Assembly: GCA_018238825.1 (NCBI GenBank)
Contig: JABCSP010000137.1
Coordinates: 1 to 6,164 of the forward strand
Reading direction: 5' to 3'
DNA length: 6,164 bases
From: Candidatus Thorarchaeota archaeon
Lineage (GTDB): Archaea > Asgardarchaeota > Thorarchaeia > Thorarchaeales > Thorarchaeaceae
Shown: piece by piece, positions 1-6,164 of the stretch
How positions within the stretch are numbered: the stretch's first letter is position 1
Layout: the number at the start of each line of letters is the position of its first letter
The notes under the pieces: model-generated
Databases searched by the model: none
Told to the model about the DNA's origin: nothing
What the model saw: the letters and a program-made list of their open reading frames with translations, nothing else
Made by a program: the position numbers and the translations under genes

Positions 1-1692
1 ATTGCGAGTGCCACATTGTATGACCTGCTGGGTTCGAAGGTACTTGCATCTCTACATTTCACTCTAGCAACAATAACAGACGAGTTTTTTAAGAATGCTG
101 TGTCTGAGTACTATTCATTAATCGAGGAAAATGCAGCTCAGAAGTATATTACAACTAAGATTGGAGAACGTGCAGTCAGTATCCTCAAAGTCGGGGAAGT
201 GACAGTCCTAATCATAGTTGGTGACTCTGATGTCTTCTCTGAAAAGGAGATTACAAGCATCAAAAAACTTGATTGGCATGTATCTGATGAGATAGAACGA
301 AATTCAGTACGTGTGTTCAAAGATGACTTTGAGAAAGTTGCTGAAACGCATCTTAGAATTACAGTGAGCATGTGCATTATCACTGTTGCAAAACCTCCTC
401 CCGAAGATATGACCATATCTGCAATTGAGCTGATGATTAAGAATAGGGGAGCAGATAGGAAGTCACTATCTCAACCCATTAACTTGGGCCCCTATTCAAT
501 TCGAGTAACTCAGTACTATTATGATGAAATAGCAAATGAAGAATGGTTGAATGAACTACAAGATGTTGATGTATTTGCAGTAGTTGTATCTGGTGTACTT
601 TCAGAGGCGGATAGAGTAAAAGAGATTGTCCAACAAGTAAAATCCAATAATGAAGCCAACATTGTAGTTGTCCCTGGCTCTGATGAAGAACTTGAACGTG
701 CACGTGATATCGAGATGAGTCTTGGAATTGACCTTTGTGATTCTGTTTCTCCAAGACCTACACACCTTCTCTTGTCAATTATTGCATACGGTGGGTTCAG
801 TGATTTGCATCCTGAGCTGGCCCGTGAAAAATGGATTTTGGCAGAGGATGTAGATAAAACCCTAGACTCGTTTTCCATAGAGGATGAAGAACTTGGTCAT
901 CAAGCGTTCTTTGTTGTTGACCGAAGAACAGGCGAGGCTGTGTACAGCTACTATTATTATGAACGTTCTCGATTCTTGGAGCTTGCTCCTAATATCGTAG
1001 CTGCTATCACAGCTTTTGCGATTGACCAAACCAGTTCAACTGAAACCTCTGTTTTCAAAACTGGAGATTTGAGCTATATCACAATCGAACGGAATTTCTA
1101 TGTCTTCACACTGATTACTGGAAAGGACGCTGACGTTGAAGCATTGCGTTCTCGCTTCTCGTTTCTGCCTGATCTCTTTCTTGATGAAGTACCAGATCTC
1201 AATGAAGATCCAATGGACCTCTTTCGTTCTCCATTGTTCACGCTGAAGCTACTGGCTACACTACCCCCAGAACAATTAGCGGGAATAATTTCACCAATTC
1301 AAAAACGCGCACTAATTTGGGAACGTTTTGAAAATCCCCCAGTTCGAGATTTTCTTGAAGCAGTATGGCATCGTCTTGATGGGTCTCTATCAATGTCACG
1401 ATTAGTTCCAGGAACAAAGCCTGAGCTTATCCTTGGTGCAATTCATCTATTAAGTAGGTTGGAATCAATAGATTGTGTTTTGTGGGTTGCGCCTGAGAAT
1501 GTTCCCATATTAGAGAAACCCCCGGATGATGAAGTCCTTTCATTATACACTGACCTCGAAAGAATCATTGAATATGTTGATGGAGACCTCACCATTAAGA
1601 GCATAGCAAAAGCAATGGATTTGGAATCAAGTGTGCTAGTAACAGTATTTACAGAGCTGTACAAACGAGGAATCATTACATTCAAAGAATGA
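1..1692 (+). CDS. Longin / pseudo-GTPase / longin / tandem winged-helix protein, 5' end truncated by the window
   Basis: Partial gene. The frame is open to base 1 (Ile-Ala-Ser-Ala-Thr-Leu before Tyr), so the TTG at 16 is unlikely to be the real start: beginning there would cut the first beta strand of the domain. Numbering from that TTG, I see a longin-like domain at about 1-110; a GTPase-like fold without nucleotide motifs at 115-258; a second longin-like domain at 293-383 (FFVVDRRTGEAVYS, then a helix and the strands DLSYITI and FYVFTLITG); and two winged-helix units at about 440-490 and 505-558. Domain order and several local motifs match the next gene, so I infer an ancient duplication. 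Where that protein has GSGGVGKST, WDFAGQ and NKQD, this one has roughly KPPPEDMT, QYYYDE and PGSD, so GTP binding is not expected. There are no signal peptide or membrane segments; it is probably cytosolic. A role as partner or regulator of the downstream GTPase is inferred. The domain calls are by eye and need structure prediction. Confidence 0.8.
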   Translation: MASATLYDLLGSKVLASLHFTLATITDEFFKNAVSEYYSLIEENAAQKYITTKIGERAVSILKVGEVTVLIIVGDSDVFSEKEITSIKKLDWHVSDEIERNSVRVFKDDFEKVAETHLRITVSMCIITVAKPPPEDMTISAIELMIKNRGADRKSLSQPINLGPYSIRVTQYYYDEIANEEWLNELQDVDVFAVVVSGVLSEADRVKEIVQQVKSNNEANIVVVPGSDEELERARDIEMSLGIDLCDSVSPRPTHLLLSIIAYGGFSDLHPELAREKWILAEDVDKTLDSFSIEDEELGHQAFFVVDRRTGEAVYSYYYYERSRFLELAPNIVAAITAFAIDQTSSTETSVFKTGDLSYITIERNFYVFTLITGKDADVEALRSRFSFLPDLFLDEVPDLNEDPMDLFRSPLFTLKLLATLPPEQLAGIISPIQKRALIWERFENPPVRDFLEAVWHRLDGSLSMSRLVPGTKPELILGAIHLLSRLESIDCVLWVAPENVPILEKPPDDEVLSLYTDLERIIEYVDGDLTIKSIAKAMDLESSVLVTVFTELYKRGIITFKE

Positions 1693-1745
1693 ACATATCA
1701 TAGTAAGCTTGAAAGGAGAAGTACAGATAGACAGTACGATAACAT

Positions 1746-1755
1746 CTAAAAACTA
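1746..1755 (+). promoter_or_regulatory. Possible weak TATA-like element before the GTPase gene
   Basis: The 101-base gap between the two plus-strand genes contains CTAAAAACTA, the most TATA-like stretch there. It lies about 40 bases before the ATG, which would put a transcript start near 1775 and leave a short leader. The match to an archaeal TATA box is poor and no clear purine-rich BRE precedes it. The second gene may instead be read through from the first. Confidence 0.2.
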
Positions 1756-1782
1756 TCACGAGTCTGAAAACAAACACGGATT

Positions 1783-1787
1783 GTGAG
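1783..1787 (+). promoter_or_regulatory. Weak Shine-Dalgarno (GTGAG)
   Basis: GTGAG sits six bases before the ATG at 1794 and partly matches the archaeal GGAGGTGA consensus. It supports that ATG, which is also the first usable start after the in-frame stop TAA at 1740-1742; only a CTG lies between. Confidence 0.35.
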
Positions 1788-1793
1788 AAACCG

Positions 1794-3743
1794 ATGATAC
1801 ACAACGTCCTGCTCATTCAAAAAGATGGTAACGTTGTAGTGAAAACAAGATTCTGGAAAATAGACTTTGGTGACGACGATATTGCCGAATTCATTAGAGG
1901 ATTCGCTGACATGCAGAATACTCAAGGCTTGGCAACTGATACTCCTGTTTTCGTTGGTGAGAAGCACAAAATTTTTCATGCCGAAGTAGACGGTGAAATG
2001 CTACTCCTTTTCGTGACTGATGGTCGTGATGAAGATCGTGTTATCCAGCATCGTGTTAGAGAAGGCGCTGCAAGAGTTTCTACCGCACTCCGTGGAAATA
2101 GCATAGGTTACATTCGTGACAATCTCGATGAAATCCTTGGAGAACTCATATTCACAAGATTCAAGATTTCCTTCGTAGGCAGCGGTGGTGTCGGAAAGAG
2201 CACACTCCTTCGTTTACTCTTCGGAAAGGAACCAGCTCCCGGAGGCTACACCCCAACAATCAATGTGGCTGTAGACTCTTCTGAAACGATACAGTTTGGC
2301 ACTTTCCTCTGCACGATTTGGGACTTCGCAGGGCAGGCAGTTTTTCAGGACCTCTGGAGTTTCTACTTCTCAGGAACTGACGTTATTTTTCTAGTAACGG
2401 ACAGTTCATTCAGAAATGTTATGCAAACCAAGTCCCTCTTACGGAATATCCGAAAGGAAGCACCCGCCGTTCCTCTATTCATCATAGCTAACAAACAGGA
2501 CCTTCCAGAATCAATGAAGGCTGATAAGATCAAGAGACTGCTTGGTGCACCAACTTTCCAGATGGTAGCTACTGACAAAACTCGGCGTGAGGAATTCATT
2601 CGGCTCATGCTTGAGGTAGCTGCAAAGACCGTGGGAGTAACTTTACCAGACCTTCCAATCTCTGAGATGATTACAGTTAGACGAGGTACAGAAGAGATGG
2701 AACAGCCTGGTCAAGCTGCAGAGAAGGCAAAGACATCTCCAAGCGGAGGATTTGAGGATGTCCCATATGAGATATCTGATGACATTTCACAAATAGCTGG
2801 TACTTCTGGAACGCAGACAACTACCCAGACCACAACCAGACCCCATGAAACAACAACTGACACTAGTACTGAAAATAAATTGGTTGCAGAGGTTGTTCCA
2901 GACCGGTCACAGATTCTGCATCTTATGCTCATTTACCAAAAGGAAGGTATTCCTGATGTAGCGTATCATCTCAACTATGTTGATGAGGATATCGATAAGA
3001 TTGCTGTCGCATCGCTGATTTCAGCCCTCGATTCATTCGGAGGAATTGATGGCAGTGCTGAGGATGAAGGTACTACGAATGCACTTGAAACCATCGAACA
3101 CGAAGGAAATCTCGTTATGATTGAGAAGTCCAATCATTTTATGATGGCTCTAATTGTTACTAACAAAAGTGAGGAAGAAGCACAGAGAAAGATTTTGAAC
3201 TCACTGCTATTGGGTATTGAACAAAAATATTACGACATATGGGATGGCTGGGATGAAGACCTTTCCGTCTTTGAAACTTCCATGTTCGATGTGCTGATTG
3301 AACTACCAATCAAACCAGTAAGTTTCGATTATATTGTCAGAGCAAGAGAGGCTGGTAAACCGCTTCCATTCAATAGTCGTGAAGTGGGCAAAGCCGTTGT
3401 TGAAGTCAAGTCTGCAATCGAGAGCAATGAAACCGTTGGTGGGCTTGTACGAAGTCTAGATATTCCCCGAGAAATTGTGTTGGGATGTCTACAATTGATG
3501 AACCAGTACGGTTGGATTGACTTCAAGGTGGAGATTGGGCCTACGAGCCACCTCAAGAAACTCGGCGTGGTCGATGAGGAAACTGTGAAGACGTATGGTG
3601 AAGTGGTTATCAAATTTGTAGATTTCTGCGATGGGGAAACACCTCTTGAAGATGTAGTTAGAAAACTAAAAGTTAGTCTTCCAGCAATGAAATTCGTTGC
3701 TACCAAGCTAGTTCTAGATGGAGTTCTAGAAGTCGTTGCATAA
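1794..3743 (+). CDS. Arf-like GTPase fused to N- and C-terminal longin-like domains and tandem winged helices
   Basis: A complete 649-aa protein. Residues 1-100 look like a longin fold (strands HNVLLIQKDGNVVV and EMLLLFVTDG around a helix). Residues 121-280 are a small GTPase: P-loop GSGGVGKST at 129-137, switch-I Thr155 in TPTIN, WDFAGQ at 176-181 with Gln181 where Arf has its catalytic Gln, and NKQD at 233-236 followed by LP. The LW..YF..TD..IFLV..S stretch and NKQDLP..M resemble Arf/Sar more than Rab. G5 is divergent (ATDK, 259-262). A Thr-rich linker spans 285-368, a second longin-like domain about 370-475, and two winged-helix units about 535-580 and 600-649. There is no exposed N-terminal Arf helix or myristoylation site and no C-terminal Cys, so lipid anchoring is not evident; membrane or partner binding would have to come from the longins. 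It follows its degenerate paralog by 101 bases. GTP hydrolysis is well supported; the cellular role (trafficking-like switch, Rag-like signalling or a regulator) is unknown. Confidence 0.93.
   Translation: MIHNVLLIQKDGNVVVKTRFWKIDFGDDDIAEFIRGFADMQNTQGLATDTPVFVGEKHKIFHAEVDGEMLLLFVTDGRDEDRVIQHRVREGAARVSTALRGNSIGYIRDNLDEILGELIFTRFKISFVGSGGVGKSTLLRLLFGKEPAPGGYTPTINVAVDSSETIQFGTFLCTIWDFAGQAVFQDLWSFYFSGTDVIFLVTDSSFRNVMQTKSLLRNIRKEAPAVPLFIIANKQDLPESMKADKIKRLLGAPTFQMVATDKTRREEFIRLMLEVAAKTVGVTLPDLPISEMITVRRGTEEMEQPGQAAEKAKTSPSGGFEDVPYEISDDISQIAGTSGTQTTTQTTTRPHETTTDTSTENKLVAEVVPDRSQILHLMLIYQKEGIPDVAYHLNYVDEDIDKIAVASLISALDSFGGIDGSAEDEGTTNALETIEHEGNLVMIEKSNHFMMALIVTNKSEEEAQRKILNSLLLGIEQKYYDIWDGWDEDLSVFETSMFDVLIELPIKPVSFDYIVRAREAGKPLPFNSREVGKAVVEVKSAIESNETVGGLVRSLDIPREIVLGCLQLMNQYGWIDFKVEIGPTSHLKKLGVVDEETVKTYGEVVIKFVDFCDGETPLEDVVRKLKVSLPAMKFVATKLVLDGVLEVVA
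2802..2873 (+). other. Thr/Gln-rich low-complexity linker inside the GTPase gene
   Basis: Residues 337-360 of the GTPase protein are dominated by Thr with Gln and Ser (TQTTTQTTT followed by ETTTDTSTE), encoded by runs of ACA/ACC/ACT. It sits in an acidic, probably disordered spacer between the GTPase and the second longin-like domain. It is best read as a flexible tether. The codons are mixed rather than an exact repeat, so recent slippage is not obvious. Confidence 0.8.
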
Positions 3744-3754
3744 TTCAAACCCAG

Positions 3755-5893
3755 CTAAGTTGGTATCACGATTCTCTCTTTGTACTTTGGAATCATTATT
3801 CCCTTTGCTTGAGAAATGAATGGAGTATGTACCATTATCCGTTTTCCCTTGCACGATTTGATATATGCTTCCAGGTTTGTCGCTGAGGAATGAGCGCTTA
3901 GCCTAGCGTACTCTACGGTGCATTCGTGAGGTTCATATCCATGTAGTAGATTCCAACCCGGAGTGCGAGGTGCCATATATCCGCATGGCATTACCGCGGC
4001 CTTCGGATTATTACGTTGCTCATTGAAATGATGCCTTGCAAGTCCTCCAGACATCATCCCGCCCCCTGCAACCAAGACATCTGACTCTTCTAGGTGGATT
4101 CGGTTCTTCTTCATACTTTGCCAGTTGCCAGTCACACCCACCATTTTAGTTACTCGCTCGGCCATACCCGTGACCATCACGTTCCTATTTTTGGTGATTC
4201 CTAACTCGTCAAGCATAATTAGAATCTCTTGGGACCTGCCTACTGCAAAACTGGGGATTATCACAGGTCCATGACTTGCGATGGTCTTACTGAATTGCTC
4301 TCTTACTTTGGAACGATCGAAATCTTCTCTTGCCCAATACGTACCATCAAAAATGACATAGTCTGCATCTGTTGGCAGATTCGCTCCTGGAAAGAGAGCT
4401 GATTTATCCATATTGAAGTCACCAGTATAGAGAATCTTAACCCCTTCAATATCAATCAAGTATGCTGCACTTCCAGGAATGTGGCATGCGTCGATAGGCG
4501 TCACCACAATGCCTGGACCAACCTCGTTGCTTTTTCCGTATTCTAATTTGACGTGACTCTTGGTTACTTTTTGAACATTGGTTTCATTGAAACGAGAAAT
4601 CAGGTCATGCTTGTCATGTTTCCTTGGAGGAAATGGTGTGCCGATTTTTAATGCATCATCCAATAGGATCTTTGTTACTCCGCCTGTTGGCCCTACTGAG
4701 CACCACTTTCCACTAAACTCCTCAAAGAGAATTGGTAATCCTCCGACGTGGTCTAGATGAGAGTGACTAATTAAAACAGTATCAATCATCTCTAGTTCTG
4801 GAACCCACTCCGGAATCCGATGGTTAGCAACTGACATGCCAAAATCAAGTAGAATTCCTCCCGTGTCAGTCTTGATGATGATACCGCTCCTACCGATACG
4901 TGGGCCCCCAAGGAAAATAATCTCAATCTTCTTTGTCTTTGTTGAATATGCAACAGATGGAAGAAGATCCATCCGAAGCTTTTGTGGTATAAGTTCGAAA
5001 ATAACTGGGTCGACTGCTTCACCTGGTGGAGGTGAAGATAACTCTTGAAGGCGTATTGGAAGAACAGTCTGCTTATTTGTTCGGAATTTATCTTTTACAA
5101 AAACTTGCTTCATTGCTTTTACAGAATCATTGACAGACATTCCAGAGTCTATTTTCTCCTGAGCTCTTTCATAGACCTTTTTCTTCTTCATCTTAAGGAG
5201 CTGCAATTGAATTACGTCTGGTCCCCAATCCTTCAAACCTTCAAATGACTCAAGGAAGGTCATATCTTGCACTGCTTCTTTGAGATACTGAGGATGCCTT
5301 GTTACTGCATCCACCAGTCTAAACTTTTCACCATCTATCTCAGTCTGGATATCAATTCCTAGTTCATTTCCTACCTCTGAAAACAATGAGGGCATAAAGA
5401 AGGGTGCCCCGAGGAATTGGATCCAATATCTCACTTCTGCTAGTATTTCTTTTCCAGACTCATTGTTAACTGCAACCAAATAGACTATAGCTTTACGTAG
5501 CCATTTCTCAATCGGTGCTTGTCTTCGAATATATCGAAGTGAATATCTGTATAGAAATCGGAAATCTTCCTCATTGTAATTACCAAAGACGAATCCATGA
5601 AGACAGAGAGTCATTGCTTGAATCATCGTTTCTACAGAGAGATCCTCTTTCGCATCTCTGAACATCAACATCAACAGATCATTTGCTTGTTGTGCAGTGT
5701 TTAGAGTGTCTGTGTTTTGATTCAATGCTTTAGCAAGCTCAAAGACGATAAACTCTCTGGATTCACCAAAGAGTCCCTCTCCTTTAGGAATTTGTTTCCC
5801 TTTCAGAGCTAGTTTCAAATCACTCTCGGATTGGTCCAAGAATTTTTGAATTATTTTGTGTTTCGTCTTTGGGGGATTTTTCAAATTGGTCAC
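3755..5893 (-). CDS. Beta-CASP metallo-beta-lactamase ribonuclease with a large novel N-terminal helical region
   Basis: A 712-aa protein, probably a zinc-dependent RNA endo- or exonuclease of the CPSF73 / aCPSF / RNase J class. The metallo-beta-lactamase core starts near residue 322: Asp350 (motif 1), HSHLDH at 377-382 (motif 2), His471 in DACHIPGSA (motif 3) and Asp492 in YTGDFN (motif 4). The beta-CASP part follows: Asp516 in DGTYW (motif A), the family stretch PSFAVGRSQEIL near 547-558, GGMMSGG near 611-617, SAHSS with His668 (motif B) and His689 in VHTP (motif C, where HGE is common). All ligand positions are filled, so it should be active. Residues 1-320 are mostly helical with a Lys-rich segment (KMKKKKVYER, 234-243) and no KH domain, unlike aCPSF1; I do not recognise this region. 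The start is GTG at 5893, chosen because it overlaps the upstream TGA as GTGA and the next Met is about 75 residues in. The substrate is unknown. Confidence 0.93.
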   Translation of the reverse strand: MTNLKNPPKTKHKIIQKFLDQSESDLKLALKGKQIPKGEGLFGESREFIVFELAKALNQNTDTLNTAQQANDLLMLMFRDAKEDLSVETMIQAMTLCLHGFVFGNYNEEDFRFLYRYSLRYIRRQAPIEKWLRKAIVYLVAVNNESGKEILAEVRYWIQFLGAPFFMPSLFSEVGNELGIDIQTEIDGEKFRLVDAVTRHPQYLKEAVQDMTFLESFEGLKDWGPDVIQLQLLKMKKKKVYERAQEKIDSGMSVNDSVKAMKQVFVKDKFRTNKQTVLPIRLQELSSPPPGEAVDPVIFELIPQKLRMDLLPSVAYSTKTKKIEIIFLGGPRIGRSGIIIKTDTGGILLDFGMSVANHRIPEWVPELEMIDTVLISHSHLDHVGGLPILFEEFSGKWCSVGPTGGVTKILLDDALKIGTPFPPRKHDKHDLISRFNETNVQKVTKSHVKLEYGKSNEVGPGIVVTPIDACHIPGSAAYLIDIEGVKILYTGDFNMDKSALFPGANLPTDADYVIFDGTYWAREDFDRSKVREQFSKTIASHGPVIIPSFAVGRSQEILIMLDELGITKNRNVMVTGMAERVTKMVGVTGNWQSMKKNRIHLEESDVLVAGGGMMSGGLARHHFNEQRNNPKAAVMPCGYMAPRTPGWNLLHGYEPHECTVEYARLSAHSSATNLEAYIKSCKGKRIMVHTPFISQAKGIMIPKYKERIVIPT
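5890..5893 (-). promoter_or_regulatory. GTGA stop/start overlap (translational coupling)
   Basis: On the minus strand the winged-helix gene ends in TGA (5892-5890) and the nuclease begins with GTG (5893-5891), giving a four-base overlap. No strong Shine-Dalgarno precedes this GTG (the local sequence is AAAAAGAAGTGA), so the nuclease is probably translated by ribosomes finishing the small gene. Confidence 0.75.
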
Positions 5894-6126
5894 TTCTTTT
5901 TCACTTGATATAATCCTTGGCGACTATCTCTCAGAGAAAGTCGTTTCATTATTACACCTTCACTCATTAAGAGCGAAAGTGCATAACGTACTGTTCTCGC
6001 TGGGAGCATAGTTTCCTCTATTATTTCCTTCTGGCTCAGCTGTCCTTTGTATTCAAGAACCTTTAGGACAAGTTTCGCACTAGGTGGTAAATCATGAGCT
6101 AAGTCTTCCGACATCTCTGATTTCAT
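5890..6126 (-). CDS. Small winged-helix DNA-binding protein (MarR/ArsR-like archaeal type)
   Basis: This is a short, single-domain winged-helix protein of about 78 aa from the ATG at 6126. Counting from that Met: LPPSAKLVLKVLEYKG forms the first helix; QLSQKEIIEET and LPARTVRYALSLLMSEG are the helix-turn-helix, with TVRYAL as the likely recognition helix; MKRLSLRDSRQGLYQV forms the basic wing. Small archaeal regulators of this pattern are common and normally bind DNA as dimers. GAGGA nine bases upstream supports the start, but a later ATG (6114) and a TTG (6144) are possible, and the frame stays open to the window edge, so a longer N-terminus cannot be excluded. It is the first gene of a two-gene unit coupled to the beta-CASP nuclease and may regulate that operon; regulation is inferred from context only. 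No ligand-binding domain is present, and I see no metal-binding Cys cluster. Confidence 0.85.
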   Translation of the reverse strand: MKSEMSEDLAHDLPPSAKLVLKVLEYKGQLSQKEIIEETMLPARTVRYALSLLMSEGVIMKRLSLRDSRQGLYQVKKK

Positions 6127-6135
6127 TAGGAGCTT

Positions 6136-6140
6136 TCCTC
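6136..6140 (-). promoter_or_regulatory. Shine-Dalgarno GAGGA for the winged-helix gene
   Basis: The minus strand reads GAGGA, then nine bases, then ATG at 6126. This is the best ribosome-binding signal near the 5' end and is why the ATG is preferred over the TTG at 6144, which has none. The spacing is slightly long. Confidence 0.45.
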
Positions 6141-6164
6141 GCAACTCTGCAACTCTCGCAGACT

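Noticed and set aside
16..18. TTG at 16 as the true start of the first gene.
   Set aside because: The frame is open upstream to the window edge, and alignment with the paralog places the first longin strand across this point, so translation most likely begins left of the window.
1712..1721. Strong Shine-Dalgarno-like AAAGGAGAAG in the gap between the plus-strand genes.
   Set aside because: No ATG, GTG or TTG follows at a usable distance with an open frame; it lies more than 70 bases before the real ATG.
3710..3730. Direct repeat of AGTTCTAGA (two copies 12 bases apart, one inside the palindrome TTCTAGAA) at the end of the GTPase gene.
   Set aside because: It encodes the repeated Val-Leu-Asp/Glu of VLDGVLEV and is too short to separate from chance; no matching copies were noticed elsewhere.
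3329..3748. Long open frame on the minus strand under the GTPase gene (139 codons).
   Set aside because: Ser/Thr-rich composition with no recognisable domain, wholly antisense to a well-supported gene; a shadow frame.
4578..5248. Short plus-strand open frames under the nuclease gene.
   Set aside because: Antisense to conserved nuclease coding sequence; low-complexity products with no motifs.
6128..6139. Small hairpin AGGA-GCTT-TCCT covering the Shine-Dalgarno of the winged-helix gene.
   Set aside because: Only a four-base stem; too weak to claim a regulatory structure.

Overview
The window looks like archaeal chromosomal DNA, most probably from an Asgard archaeon. The main evidence is an Arf-like small GTPase domain built into a longer protein and flanked by longin-like domains, an arrangement typical of Asgard genomes. 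Supporting evidence is a beta-CASP metallo-beta-lactamase nuclease of archaeal/eukaryotic CPSF style and a short archaeal-type winged-helix protein. The DNA is moderately AT-rich, and starts include ATG and GTG. The lineage within Asgard cannot be fixed by eye. I see no mobile elements, CRISPR arrays, tRNAs or rRNAs.

Plus strand, 1-3743: two large genes lie in tandem, 101 bases apart. The first is cut by the left window edge, probably by only a few codons. The second is complete (649 aa). Read side by side, they appear to share one architecture: N-terminal longin-like domain, GTPase-like domain, second longin-like domain, then two winged-helix units. The second protein keeps G1-G4 of an Arf-like GTPase, including the catalytic-type Gln. 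The first has lost every nucleotide-binding motif but keeps the outline of the fold. This is a tandem pair of one active GTPase and one pseudo-GTPase paralog, and it is the main discovery candidate here. By analogy with eukaryotic longin/roadblock-GTPase assemblies (Rag GTPases, the SRalpha-SRbeta receptor, Mon1-Ccz1), the two may form a heterodimer, but that is inference.

Minus strand, 3755 to the right edge: a two-gene operon is read right to left. A small winged-helix protein comes first, followed by a 712-aa beta-CASP nuclease whose GTG start overlaps the upstream stop by four bases (GTGA). The nuclease has all the zinc-ligand motifs in its C-terminal half, with variant A and C motifs, and carries about 320 N-terminal residues that I do not recognise and that look mostly helical. 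It converges on the GTPase gene with only 11 bases between the two stop codons.

Functionally, the plus-strand pair suggests a GTP-controlled switch with built-in regulatory longin domains. The minus-strand pair suggests RNA cleavage or turnover with a co-expressed winged-helix partner. Nothing in the sequence links the two units beyond their convergent position.
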